This document shows positions 33,495 through 46,799 of a DNA stretch of 64,000 nucleotides, piece after piece. The notes below the pieces were generated by a model, which was not told the DNA's origin, did not search any database, and saw nothing but the letters and a program-made list of their open reading frames with translations. Numbering within the stretch: position 1 is the first letter of the stretch; each line of letters starts with the position of its first letter. Source of the DNA: Gordonia soli NBRC 108243 (lineage in GTDB: Bacteria; Actinomycetota; Actinomycetes; Mycobacteriales; Mycobacteriaceae); the NCBI RefSeq assembly GCF_000334455.1, contig NZ_BANX01000007.1, positions 1 to 64,000 of the forward strand. Reading direction: 5' to 3'. A program made the translations under genes and the position numbers.

Positions 33495-33543
33495 GCGGTC
33501 ACGGTACCGATCGGCACCGACAATCCCTGTTCGGGAGGCGGCG

Positions 33544-33972
33544 TCAGCTCGGCAGCTGGTCGGTGATCGGCGTGTTCTGCACCGCCGACACCCACCAGCG
33601 CTCGTCCCGCCGCACGAGAACGTACATCGCGACCTCCGAGAAGCCGCCGGGCTCGACGGCGACGCGGGAGATCTGCGCGACGACGACATCCGGTGACGGT
33701 GTGATCACCTGGTCGACCACGAAGGTCGAGGGCGGGGCGACCGATGCCGCCATGAGGCGATGGTGGATGGCGTTCAGCTCGCCGTACCCCTGCAGCACAC
33801 GCCCCTTCGGTGTCCCCCACAGGATGTCGTCGGCGAAGATGCTGTCGTACATGTCGGCGTCGGAGGAGCTCACACCCCGTTGGAGGCGGTCGACGAGTTC
33901 GTCGACCGCCTCCGCGACATCGAGTCCGAGATGGAGCGCCGGCCGGGAGCTGATCGTGTTCTTCTCTGCCAT
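33544..33972 (-). CDS. NTF2-like (SnoaL-type) protein
   Basis: A 142-residue alpha+beta cone-fold protein. The DMYDSIFADDILWGTPKGRVLQGYGEL region (about 40-66) and the strands ending RWWVSAVQNTPI follow the SnoaL/DUF4440 pattern of small ligand-binding or lyase-like proteins. It follows the SDR gene at 34049 on the same strand after 76 bases and may be co-transcribed. The substrate is unknown. Confidence 0.8.
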   Translation of the reverse strand: MAEKNTISSRPALHLGLDVAEAVDELVDRLQRGVSSSDADMYDSIFADDILWGTPKGRVLQGYGELNAIHHRLMAASVAPPSTFVVDQVITPSPDVVVAQISRVAVEPGGFSEVAMYVLVRRDERWWVSAVQNTPITDQLPS

Positions 33973-34048
33973 GGCCCCGAGGCTAGGAGTTCACGTGCAG
34001 TTGAAGTCAACGGCTTCGTCCGACCTCCGAGGCGCCCGAACCGCTTGT

Positions 34049-34765
34049 TCAATGGTGTCGTGCTCCGCCTTCGACGTGGATCGTCTCGCCGGAGACGTAG
34101 CCGGCTCCCCACAGCCATGCGACCGCATCCACCACGTCGGCGGCGGTGCCGACCCGGCCGGCGAGCGCGTTCTGCGACGCATTCACGAAGAGCGCATCCC
34201 GATCCGCTTCCGGCATCCCGTCCCATGTCCCCGAGTCGATGATGCCCGGCGACACGGCGTTCACCCGGATCGGAGCAAGCTCGGCCGCCAGATGCGTCAC
34301 GGCAGATGCGACGGCCCCGTTCGTGATGCCCATGATCGAGAGGCCTGGGGACGGATTCCAGGCCGCCACGCCGGAGAAGAGCGTGAACGAACCCGATTCC
34401 GGCAGCACCGTCGCGAGATGCTTCGCCAACAGGAGCGGCCCGATGACCTTGGCTTCGAACGCCGTCACGACCCGGTCGTGCTCGAGGTCGGTGACCGCGA
34501 CATTGTGATGCGCGGCAGCGGTGGAGACCACGTGGTCGACGCGACCGATGTCGGAGATCGCCGACGCGATCGACGATTCGTCGGTGATGTCCAGTGCGAC
34601 TCCCTGCGCATCGCGCAGTCCGGCCGCCGCCTGACGTGCATCGTCGACCTCCCGCGCACCGATGACCACATGGGCGCCGAGCTCGTCGGCTCGGGTGGCG
34701 ATGGCGAGTCCGAGGTTCTTGGCCCCACCGATCACCAGAACCGTTGCGCCGTCGAGAGTTGTCAT
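34049..34765 (-). CDS. SDR-family protein with altered active site
   Basis: A 238-residue Rossmann protein of the short-chain dehydrogenase family: VLVIGGAKNLGLAIATR binds the cofactor and VNAVSPGIIDSG is the normal C-terminal signature. The catalytic YxxxK is absent; the expected place reads LSIMGITNGAVAS, so both Tyr and Lys are missing. The NNAG motif is STAAAH. It should bind NAD(P) but may not be a conventional dehydrogenase. It is divergent from an HxlR regulator through a perfect palindrome and has an NTF2-like partner downstream. Confidence 0.85.
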   Translation of the reverse strand: MTTLDGATVLVIGGAKNLGLAIATRADELGAHVVIGAREVDDARQAAAGLRDAQGVALDITDESSIASAISDIGRVDHVVSTAAAHHNVAVTDLEHDRVVTAFEAKVIGPLLLAKHLATVLPESGSFTLFSGVAAWNPSPGLSIMGITNGAVASAVTHLAAELAPIRVNAVSPGIIDSGTWDGMPEADRDALFVNASQNALAGRVGTAADVVDAVAWLWGAGYVSGETIHVEGGARHH

Positions 34766-34813
34766 GTCGTGTCCTCCGTTTCATCGGTGTCGTCTCGTTG
34801 ACGGTATGGTTTT

Positions 34814-34825
34814 GATACCGGTATC
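34814..34825. promoter_or_regulatory. Perfect palindrome GATACCGGTATC (HxlR operator candidate)
   Basis: A 12-base perfect palindrome in the 91-base gap between the divergent SDR and HxlR genes; a half-repeat CGGTAT is also at 34802-34807. Position and symmetry suggest the HxlR binding site. Confidence 0.6.
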
Positions 34826-34856
34826 TTCAACGAAACCGTCGACGAACAGGACAGAC

Positions 34857-35216
34857 GTGACCAAGGCCTACGACGTGATGGCGGCGACGTGCCCGAGTCG
34901 CCGGGTCCTCCACCGGATCGGCGCGCGCTGGACCATCTTCGTGGTGACCGCGCTCGTCGACGGCCCGATGCGGTTCAGCGCGTTGAAGTCCCACATCCAG
35001 GGCATCACCCCGAAGGTGTTGACCGAGACGCTGCGCGCGCTGGAGTACGACGGGTTGGTCGACCGCACCGATCTGGGCGGGCAGCCTCCGCGAGTCGAGT
35101 ACGCGCTGACCGACCTGGGTCGGTCGTTGCTCGTGCCGCTGGCCGCGGTGCGGGAATGGGCCGAGACACATGTTCCCGACGTCGAGGCATCGAACGCGTG
35201 GCACGACGACCACTGA
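34857..35216 (+). CDS. HxlR family transcriptional regulator
   Basis: A 119-residue winged-helix protein. CPSRRVLHRIGARWTIFVV, FSALKSHIQGITPKVLTETL and RALEYDGLVDRT are the canonical HxlR succession, with a cysteine (in CPSR) at the position that senses electrophiles or oxidants in some members. GTG 34857 is the start that leaves this domain intact. It probably represses the divergent SDR/NTF2 operon through the palindrome at 34814. Confidence 0.9.
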   Translation: MTKAYDVMAATCPSRRVLHRIGARWTIFVVTALVDGPMRFSALKSHIQGITPKVLTETLRALEYDGLVDRTDLGGQPPRVEYALTDLGRSLLVPLAAVREWAETHVPDVEASNAWHDDH

Positions 35217-35252
35217 CGCAGACGCAGAGGTCTGCGTCTGCGTCAGAGCCGG

Positions 35253-37805
<2,553 letters not shown>

Positions 37806-37837
37806 TCGTGTGTACCTTTCTCTGAAGTCTGACGTTC

Positions 37838-37911
37838 TATGAGTCCGTCGGGCTCAATTATGGCCCGTCGAGCTCTTCAACGCGAGCATAGTTGAGTCTA
37901 TTCCGCTCAAG
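37838..37911. promoter_or_regulatory. Two HAIR-like elements (HspR sites) upstream of clpB
   Basis: The HspR consensus is CTTGAGT-N7-ACTCAAG. GTTGAGT-N7-GCTCAAG at 37891-37911 matches closely, and a weaker TATGAGT-N7-GCTCAAT is at 37838-37858, 53 bases nearer the gene. Repression of clpB by HspR is established in Mycobacterium and Streptomyces; here it is inferred from the motif. Confidence 0.65.
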
Positions 37912-38068
37912 TCTTGCCAATGTCGCGGACCCGGAATTGGGTCGCGGTCGCATGCGTCGTACAGGTCAGACGGTAGGCCGATAGGCGAGGGGTAGGAGTG
38001 CGCGCAACGAAACGGCTCTACAAGCGCGACTGTCGGCGGACAGCGGCCTGCCCGCTGAGATCGTCCGC

Positions 38069-38794
38069 ATGAACGCCGACGCAGCGACCTCGTTCGCGTC
38101 TCTCGGGCGGTCGTACTCCGAACAAGAGGACGCCAATCACCACAACATGCGGGTGGGGCTGTGGGCCGGGATACTCGGCGGGGTGTTCGCCCTCGGCTTC
38201 GCCATCATGGGCCTCGACGCCCTCCGCGATCGCTGGGACCGACTCCTCGGCCGGAACACCCCGCCGCGAGAACCCGAGCGCGGTCGGAGGCCCGCCCCGA
38301 AGCAACGCGCATCCGCCAAGCGCCCGCGGCGCGATCGCACCATGACGCGCGAAGAACTTCCGGCATGGCTGCGGTCGGCTCGGAACTCCAGGCGGTTCGG
38401 GAGCGTCAACGCCGCTGAGATGGGGACGTTTTCGGCGTTCCGCGGAACGTTCTCAGGCGGCCTGTCTAGTGCTCTGACGCTTCGTTTTCCAGGCCCAGAT
38501 CGCGGTGAGGACTTCGGTGGTGTAGGCGAGGTCGAGGTGTCCGCCGGCGGTGGGAACGGTGGCGGTGGTGGAGATGGTGGGGTCGGGTGTCCAGCTGGTG
38601 GGTGCGGTCACCGGTGGTGCGGGGGCGATGAGGGTGCCGTCGGGGCGGTGGAAGCTGAACTGTTGCAGTGCGAGTGCGGTGATGGAGAACTCGCCGCGAT
38701 GCAGCGCCCGATGGTGGGTGCTGCACAGCAGGATCAGGTTGTCGGGGTCGGTGCGGCCACCGGCCGACCACGCCCGCACGTGGTGGATGTGTAG
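38069..38794 (+). CDS. Doubtful reading frame, N-terminal part membrane-like
   Basis: A 241-codon open frame from ATG 38069. Residues 1-95 look protein-like: an acidic start, one hydrophobic segment (GLWAGILGGVFALGFAIM, 30-47) and a basic Arg/Pro/Lys-rich tail. Beyond about residue 125 the frame is antisense to the HNH gene and reads as Gly-rich noise. No good ribosome site precedes it. If real, the gene may have lost its 3' end where the HNH gene sits. Otherwise the 647 bases from 37806 to 38452 hold only the clpB promoter and nothing else I can identify. Confidence 0.25.
   Translation: MNADAATSFASLGRSYSEQEDANHHNMRVGLWAGILGGVFALGFAIMGLDALRDRWDRLLGRNTPPREPERGRRPAPKQRASAKRPRRDRTMTREELPAWLRSARNSRRFGSVNAAEMGTFSAFRGTFSGGLSSALTLRFPGPDRGEDFGGVGEVEVSAGGGNGGGGGDGGVGCPAGGCGHRWCGGDEGAVGAVEAELLQCECGDGELAAMQRPMVGAAQQDQVVGVGAATGRPRPHVVDV
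38436..38449. repeat. 14-bp palindrome downstream of the HNH gene
   Basis: CGTTCCGCGGAACG is a perfect palindrome four bases beyond the HNH stop. The core GTTCCGCGGAAC recurs inside the HNH gene near 39389. It could be a terminator stem or a trace of a repeat linked to this gene family. Confidence 0.35.
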
Positions 38795-39892
38795 GTAGCG
38801 GGTGCGTCCGCAGCCGGGATGGCGACATCCCCGATCACGCTGGGTGATGATCCTGACCAGGGCAGCATGGGGTACCCGACGTTTACGCCCCCACGCCAGG
38901 ATCGCACCGTCGCGGCGTGATCGGATGTCGCGCACCGCAGCTCAACAGCGTGCTTCCTCGACGTCGGTGTCGGCCAGCGCCGGACCGTCATCGAGATGCG
39001 CGGCGATGACTGGAGCAGCACCAGCGGCAGCATCGTCGTGGGTGTGGATGAGGATTTCCGCACCGGGAGCGGTCTCGGGGATGTCGACGAGGTCGTGGAT
39101 GGTGTCGGCCATCGCGATGACCGCCGGGGCGATGTCGGTCGGCACGTGCCGCCACAGGTCACGCCGTCGTGGCGGGACGGGCTCGTCCTGTGGTGGGGCG
39201 TTCGGCGGAACCTCGGGGTCGCCGTCGACGCGGGTGCGTTCGTATTCTGCGCGCACCGCGCCGGCCAGGAACCGGGCACCGTCGAGAGGGTTGAGTCGCA
39301 GCGTCACCGACAACGTGCCGTCGTCGTCCCACCGCCACCGACCCGACGACTCGCCCACCCCGGTCTCGACCACCCCGTTCTCGCGTTCCGCGGAACGCCG
39401 ATCGACCTGTCGCATCGACCGCACCAGCCGTTCCACCTGTGCTGCTGTCGCGTTGACGGCGAGGTTGAGCAGTTCGGCGTCCCGCTCGGGCGTCGCGACC
39501 CGGGTCAATGCCCGCACCTTCGAGTACGTGAGTCGTCCAGCGGCGAACGCTGCTGCGATCATCGGGAGTTCGGCGAGTGCGTGTGCGACCCGAACGTGGT
39601 CGTGGGCGGTGCGTAGGGAGAGCCCGACCCGCCACGACAACCACTGCGCACACGAGACGATGCCCTCCCCACTCCAGGCGCGACGCCGATCGAACTCGGC
39701 CAGCAACTCCAGATACCGCGCCGTCAACGCCGCCATCTGACCCGCGTACCCGACCACCCGCGTACGCAACTCACCATCCGACAACTCCGCCACCACCGCG
39801 CCATCGAACAACGTGGCATCAGATGACGGTGACACCGCAACGGAGACAGCAGCAACAGGCGCGAGCCCAGGCGGTGAAACGACAGCGGACAT
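38453..39892 (-). pseudogene. DUF222/HNH endonuclease (13E12 family) split by an in-frame TGA
   Basis: Two pieces lie in the same frame: 39892-38942 (start MSAVVSPPGL, ribosome site GTGGAGG) carries the DUF222 domain (TARYLELLAEFDRRRAW, SLRTAHDHVRVAHAL, AGRLTYSKVRALTRVATPE). 38941-38453 carries the HNH nuclease (CRHPGC, YLHIHHVRAWSAGG, DPDNLILLCSTHH). They are separated only by TGA at 38942-38944, between EEARC and AAVRDIR. Intact relatives are one protein of about 470 residues. The second half could restart at GTG 38935. It is most simply a nonsense mutation; readthrough is possible. These genes are multi-copy in Gordonia, Rhodococcus and mycobacteria. Confidence 0.82.
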
Positions 39893-39998
39893 GACGACCT
39901 CCACGGGACTCAGGATCAACCCGAACGCTACCGCCGACCACCGACAGAAATCAGCGCACTAGTCCTGTCGCACAGACGTTCTCACCAATGCCATCGCA

Positions 39999-40706
39999 TC
40001 ACACCGAACGTACCACCCGTTCGAAGATCCGCATCGTGTCCGCCACGAACGTCCCGCGGGACACCCCGCACGCGCGCAACGCGGCCCCGTGATCCGCGGC
40101 CACCACGAGGACCACCGCCGTCGCCATCGCGCGCCAGCCGAGCTTCACCGCATTGCGGAAAACGCGAGGTGCACCGGCGAACTCGGCGCGTATCCGATTC
40201 GCCTGAAAGGCGACGTGGTGGTACTCGTCGTGCAGAATCCGTTCCGACACATCGACGAGGAGTGGATCGCCACCACCGTCGGCGAGTGCGCGGTAGTACC
40301 GCAGCGCGACCACCTCGGCGATGGTCAGGACCATCAGTTCCAGTTTCAGCCCCATCGCGCGACGGAGCACCACGAACACGGAATCCGACCAGTGCGATCG
40401 TCCGGTCTCCGCACCACCCGCGGTCAGCAGCGCTCCGAGCATGCGCGCGTGGTTCTGCTCCTCGGCGACGAAGAGTCGGATGGCTCTCTCGTAGTCGGCA
40501 TCTCCGGTCCGGGCTGCGTTGGCGATGAGGTTGGCCCCGTCACCGCTCTCACCGACCTCGAACTTCTGCAGACTGCGCACCACGGCCGGATGGAGGCGGC
40601 ATCCGGCCGACCATCGCGGGTCCGGGGTCCGCGCACGCACGACGGCGCGCTCCACGAACTCGGTCGACCACCCACCTGATCCGCCGGCCGGCGTCTCACT
40701 CGACAT
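39999..40706 (-). CDS. Ferritin-like (diiron fold) protein
   Basis: A 235-residue helical protein with two ExxH-type motifs, EEQNHARM (about 102-109) and DEYHHVAFQ (about 169-177), plus Glu in the intervening helix LKLELMVLTIAEVVALRYYRAL. This pattern suggests a four-helix diiron centre of the ferritin-like superfamily. Hydrophobic helices may let it associate with the membrane. ATG 40706 is chosen near the start of homology-like sequence; the frame is open further upstream but would enter the divergent PhoD gene. The reaction is unknown. Confidence 0.72.
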   Translation of the reverse strand: MSSETPAGGSGGWSTEFVERAVVRARTPDPRWSAGCRLHPAVVRSLQKFEVGESGDGANLIANAARTGDADYERAIRLFVAEEQNHARMLGALLTAGGAETGRSHWSDSVFVVLRRAMGLKLELMVLTIAEVVALRYYRALADGGGDPLLVDVSERILHDEYHHVAFQANRIRAEFAGAPRVFRNAVKLGWRAMATAVVLVVAADHGAALRACGVSRGTFVADTMRIFERVVRSV

Positions 40707-40796
40707 GACAGAACTCCGACATAACCGAACACTGCCACAGATCGAGCTCGTCGACGCCGGTCCGTCACCTGTCCGCAACCCGCAATTCGCCGACCC

Positions 40797-42425
40797 GTGC
40801 ATCGGATACGCGAGCGTGACCGGGTGCCCTCGGAACCCAGCTCCTCATCCTCGCTGTCCGTGTCCCGACGATCACTTTTGCGCGCCGGGGCCCTGCTGGT
40901 CCCCGCCGTCGGCGCACTCGCCGCGTGCGGCTCGCCGACCACCGGGCCGACGTCCACGGGCCTGCGTCGCGCACGCCCGACACTCACCCACGGCGTCGCA
41001 TCCGGCGAGGTCACGAGCACCAGCGCGCTGGTATGGGCCCGCTCCGACACTCCCGCGACGATGATCGTGGAGACGTCCGCAACCGAGAACTTCGCACGGG
41101 CGAAGACCGTCCGCGGCCCCCGACTCACACCGCAGACCGACGGGACGGGGCGACTGCGTGTCGCGGGGTTGGAACCCGGTCAGACCGTCCACTACCGGGT
41201 GACGCTGGAGGGCGAGGACGGCGCTGCGGGCGAACCGGTCAGTGGAGTATTCACCACCGCACCGACCTCCGCCAAGGACATCCGCTTCCTATGGTCCGGC
41301 GACGTCGTGGGACAGGGCTGGGGCATCAACCCCGACATGGGCGGGCTCACGATCTTCGGCGCGATGGCCGACCGCGATCCCGACTTCTTCATCCACTCCG
41401 GTGACGCGATCTATGCCGACAACCCCGTCGAGGCCACGCAGGAGCAGAACGACGGGACGGTCTACCGGAGTGCGGTGTCGCCCGCGAAATCCCATGTCGC
41501 GCAGACGCTCGACGATTTCCGCGGCAACTACGCCTACAACCTGACCGACCAGCACTACCGCCGCTTCTCATCGTCGGTCGCCCAGTACGTGCAGTGGGAC
41601 GACCACGAGGTCGTCAACAACTGGTTCCCCGGGGAGTCGCTCGCGGGCCAGAAACGCAAGGGCTACACCGAGATGGACGTCGACACGCTCGCCGCCCACG
41701 GCAAGCAGGCGTGGCGGGAGTGGCAGCCGGTCGAGTCCGGATCGTCGAGCCGCGTCTATCGACAGGTCCGGCAGGGACCACAACTGGACGTCTTCCTGCT
41801 CGACATGCGCACCTACAAGGACCCCAATCCCGCCGCGTGGGGCACCGACAACGTCGACGGCATCCTGGGAGCCGAACAGACGCAGTGGTTGATCGACTCG
41901 TTGAAGCGATCGACCGCGACGTGGAAGGTCGTGGCCAACGACCTCCCGCTGTCCATCGTGGTGCCGGACAAGAACTCGACGCCCGCCGGCGGCCGCACGG
42001 CGATGGAAGCCGTCGCCCAGGGCGACGGCGGGGCACCGCTCGGGCGTGAGATCGCGTTCGCACGAGTGCTGTCCGCGATCAAGGACGTGCCCAATGTCGT
42101 GTTCCTCACCGCCGACGTGCATTACACGGCGGCCATCTCGTATCAGCCGGATCGGGCCGCCCACCAGGACTTCGCACCGTTCTGGGAGTTCGTCAGCGGC
42201 CCGCTGCACGCCGGTGCGTTCCCCGAGAGCCCTGTGGACGGCACATTCGGCGCGAAGTACGAGTTCGTACACGCCCCGACCGAGGAGAACACGTCGCCTG
42301 CCGAGGGCTTCCAGCACTTCGGCGAGGTGACGATCGCCAAGGACACCGGCGTCCTGACGGTCAACCTCTGTGATCAGACGGGGCGGGTGCTGTACCGCCG
42401 GGAGTTGGAGCCCACGCGCAGGTGA
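40797..42425 (+). CDS. phoD: Alkaline phosphatase D family protein (PhoD), Tat lipoprotein
   Basis: A secreted phosphoesterase of up to 542 residues. The twin-arginine SRRSLLRAGALL (about 23-34) leads to a lipobox LAAC (near 41-44), so it should be exported folded by Tat and lipid-anchored. Metal and active-site motifs of PhoD follow: THGVASGEVT, WSGDVVGQ, IHSGDAIYAD, WDDHEVVNNW and FLTADVHYTAA. It releases phosphate from diesters or monoesters outside the membrane, typically under phosphate limitation. GTG 40797 or GTG 40824 could be the start. It is divergent from the ferritin-like gene; I see no clear PHO box. Confidence 0.88.
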   Translation: MHRIRERDRVPSEPSSSSSLSVSRRSLLRAGALLVPAVGALAACGSPTTGPTSTGLRRARPTLTHGVASGEVTSTSALVWARSDTPATMIVETSATENFARAKTVRGPRLTPQTDGTGRLRVAGLEPGQTVHYRVTLEGEDGAAGEPVSGVFTTAPTSAKDIRFLWSGDVVGQGWGINPDMGGLTIFGAMADRDPDFFIHSGDAIYADNPVEATQEQNDGTVYRSAVSPAKSHVAQTLDDFRGNYAYNLTDQHYRRFSSSVAQYVQWDDHEVVNNWFPGESLAGQKRKGYTEMDVDTLAAHGKQAWREWQPVESGSSSRVYRQVRQGPQLDVFLLDMRTYKDPNPAAWGTDNVDGILGAEQTQWLIDSLKRSTATWKVVANDLPLSIVVPDKNSTPAGGRTAMEAVAQGDGGAPLGREIAFARVLSAIKDVPNVVFLTADVHYTAAISYQPDRAAHQDFAPFWEFVSGPLHAGAFPESPVDGTFGAKYEFVHAPTEENTSPAEGFQHFGEVTIAKDTGVLTVNLCDQTGRVLYRRELEPTRR

Positions 42426-42429
42426 GCAC

Positions 42430-43569
42430 TCACCCCACCTGGCCGTACGGATGCCAGCCGTGCCGGGTCCAGCGTCCGTCGGAGCGCTGCACCCGCACCT
42501 CCCGCAGGCTGGTACCGACGTACCGTCCCTCCGACTCGACGTCAGGCGCCCCCGAATACGTCCAGAGTCGAGCGACCTTCACGCCGTGCTCGTCGACGAA
42601 CGGCTCCCAGTGCTCGACCCGGTGCACTGCGCGGATGATGTCGTCGGCGACCACGAACACCGGCAAACCGTCCACGGCGCGATGACGGCCGGCGCGCCAG
42701 CCGGAACGCGACCACTCGTACAGCTGCTCCGCCGACGCGTCCGGGTCGGCCGCTGCGTTCACCTTCACGACCGCACAGACGTCGGGCAGCGGCGGGGCGA
42801 GCGGGGCCGAGTACCGCAGCGCGAGTTCTTCCGCCCGTCGCGCACCGCCTGCAGACGGGGGGTCGTCACCGTCCACGTCGGCAACCAGCTCGATGCCGGC
42901 GATCCCGGCCAGGTCGGTCAGCGCCTGCCGCATCACATCTGCGCCACGTCCGTCGTCGGTGTCCGTGTCATCCTCGCCCCCGATCCCGTGCCGCAGGATC
43001 CAGTGCTCGACCCCGAACCCGTCGGCATCGATGTCGGTGATCCGGTCGGTCGTCGCAGAGGTCACCTCGGCCGGGTCCGGTGTGCCGACGACCTCGGACG
43101 GGTCAGGCGATGTGCCGGCCAGCGCCGACCAGACGTGCTGGTAGACACGGCTGCCGCGCCCGGCGCCGACATAGAAGACCTCGCCGTCGCGTGGGTCCAG
43201 GAGCGCATAGACGTAGACGCCCAGCCGGTCCTGCGCTTCGAGCGGGATCGGCGCGAACCGCGCCGGACCGGGAACGGTCACCGGCTCGAGCAGATCCAAC
43301 ACGCCTTCGACGATCTCCTCGCGGATACCGATGCCGCCACCGAGGAGCCCGCCGAAGATCAACTCGCCGGCTCGTTCACGACTCACGAAACGCCGCCCGG
43401 TGAATCGGTCGATGGCGTGGAGGACATCGACCACCTCGGCGGTGCGCACGCGCGGATCGATGAGTTCGGCGCGCTCGTCCGGCGGCACCATGAGCTCGGC
43501 GAAGGTCGGCGAGTCCAGGAACGTGCCCATCGCCGAACGCGGCAGCTCCACCGCCTCGACGAGGCTCAT
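42430..43569 (-). CDS. GIY-YIG (LEM-3-like) domain protein
   Basis: A 379-residue protein from ATG 43569. Residues 117-146 read GVYVYALLDPRDGEVFYVG then AGRGSRVYQHV, the GIY-YIG core of the LEM-3-like subgroup, a nuclease fold. The N-terminal 100 residues are helical, without a motif I know. The C-terminal third (VFVVADDIIRAVHRVEHW...RYVGTSLREV) is a beta-rich region like the partner domain often fused to LEM-3-like GIY-YIG. The function in bacteria is unknown; DNA cleavage is suggested by the fold only. It stands alone, convergent with phoD by a four-base gap. Confidence 0.75.
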   Translation of the reverse strand: MSLVEAVELPRSAMGTFLDSPTFAELMVPPDERAELIDPRVRTAEVVDVLHAIDRFTGRRFVSRERAGELIFGGLLGGGIGIREEIVEGVLDLLEPVTVPGPARFAPIPLEAQDRLGVYVYALLDPRDGEVFYVGAGRGSRVYQHVWSALAGTSPDPSEVVGTPDPAEVTSATTDRITDIDADGFGVEHWILRHGIGGEDDTDTDDGRGADVMRQALTDLAGIAGIELVADVDGDDPPSAGGARRAEELALRYSAPLAPPLPDVCAVVKVNAAADPDASAEQLYEWSRSGWRAGRHRAVDGLPVFVVADDIIRAVHRVEHWEPFVDEHGVKVARLWTYSGAPDVESEGRYVGTSLREVRVQRSDGRWTRHGWHPYGQVG

Positions 43570-43850
43570 CCGACGATCCCCGCGGCGGTGCGTCCTGGTC
43601 CACGTCGCGGATGCACGATTGCCGATGATGCCAGCCGACGGGCCTCCGGGTCTTGATTGCCGTGGTGAGCAGAGAGGAAAATCCATCAAACGGACATCGA
43701 GCTGCCTCCCGGCGAGCGCGTGACTCGTCGCACGGGGCATGATCGATGACGGAGTTGTCACACGAACACGTATCCGCGTGATGTAGGTGACGTCTGGACT
43801 CACAAGGTCGAAGGCGGCGCCGTGCACAGACAGAATCGAGAACACATCGC
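43570..43850. promoter_or_regulatory. Divergent gap upstream of icd
   Basis: These 281 bases separate the GIY-YIG gene from icd and must contain both promoters. Third-position GC bias drops here. I see no strong palindrome, RNA structure or small gene. Confidence 0.3.
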
Positions 43851-46085
<2,235 letters not shown>

Positions 46086-46107
46086 AGCGCACGACCCAAC
46101 CCTCTGT

Positions 46108-46148
46108 CACGCCTGCCGGTGTGGGCTCAGCCCCGCCCGGCAGGCGTG
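46108..46148. terminator. Strong bidirectional hairpin after icd
   Basis: CACGCCTGCCGG (46108-46119) pairs perfectly with CCGGCAGGCGTG (46137-46148), and the loop contains a second hairpin GGGCT-C-AGCCC. It lies between convergent icd and a TetR gene and overlaps the last codons of the latter. Confidence 0.8.
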
Positions 46149-46735
46149 GCATCGAATCCGGCCGCCAGTTGCTCGACGAGGTCGAAGAGATGGCTGGTAC
46201 TCACCGACGGGTCGATGATGCGCCGGACCGCGAGTCCGAAACAGAGGTCCAACACCAGCTCGGCGACCCGGCGGATGGGCAGGGTCGAGAGTTGTTCCGG
46301 TAGTACCTGTTCCACGAACCCGGTGATCCCGTCGACAGCGGTCCGGTTCCGCGTGCCCTCCGTCGAGACGACTGCCACGTTGTCGCGATTGGCGAGGGCG
46401 AACTCCAGTTCCAGGCGGGGCCAGCCCGAATCCAAGGTCTCGTCGGTCCACGCGCGAATCCGCTCGATGCGCCCACCCCGTGCGTTGTCGTCGGCGAAGA
46501 TCGCGGTCAGTTGAGCCTCGGCTTCGGCCTGCAGGTCGGCGAGGATCTCCAACGTCAGCTCGGCCTTGCTCTCGAAGTTCGAGTAGAAGGCGCCGGTGGT
46601 GAATCCGGCGCGCGTCGCGATCGCCGACACCGACGCGCTGGCGAAACCGCTCGCCAGCATCATCTCCCGGCCGTGCTCTTTCAGCAGTCGGCGAGTCTCT
46701 GCCTGCGCGGCCACTCGCGAGTTCTTCGCCACCAT
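46127..46735 (-). CDS. TetR family regulator
   Basis: A 202-residue regulator. The N-terminal HTH ASVSAIATRAGFTTGAFYSNFESKAEL (about 34-60) is classic TetR; the C-terminal ligand domain has no recognisable specificity. It is divergent from the SDR-ligase-lipase genes with a 64-base gap holding an inverted repeat, so it probably represses them. Its 3' end overlaps the icd terminator hairpin. Confidence 0.9.
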   Translation of the reverse strand: MVAKNSRVAAQAETRRLLKEHGREMMLASGFASASVSAIATRAGFTTGAFYSNFESKAELTLEILADLQAEAEAQLTAIFADDNARGGRIERIRAWTDETLDSGWPRLELEFALANRDNVAVVSTEGTRNRTAVDGITGFVEQVLPEQLSTLPIRRVAELVLDLCFGLAVRRIIDPSVSTSHLFDLVEQLAAGFDATPAGRG

Positions 46736-46777
46736 CTCACCCTAGTCATCGACAACCCATTGCCCTCCTCCCGATCA

Positions 46778-46794
46778 GATAGTACCGTTATCTC
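46778..46794. promoter_or_regulatory. Inverted repeat AGATAG-N5-TTATCT (TetR operator candidate)
   Basis: Six-base arms with one mismatch lie in the gap between divergent TetR and SDR genes, ending only six bases before the SDR start. Further ATCT/AGAT half-sites surround it. Confidence 0.45.
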
Positions 46795-46799
46795 GCATA

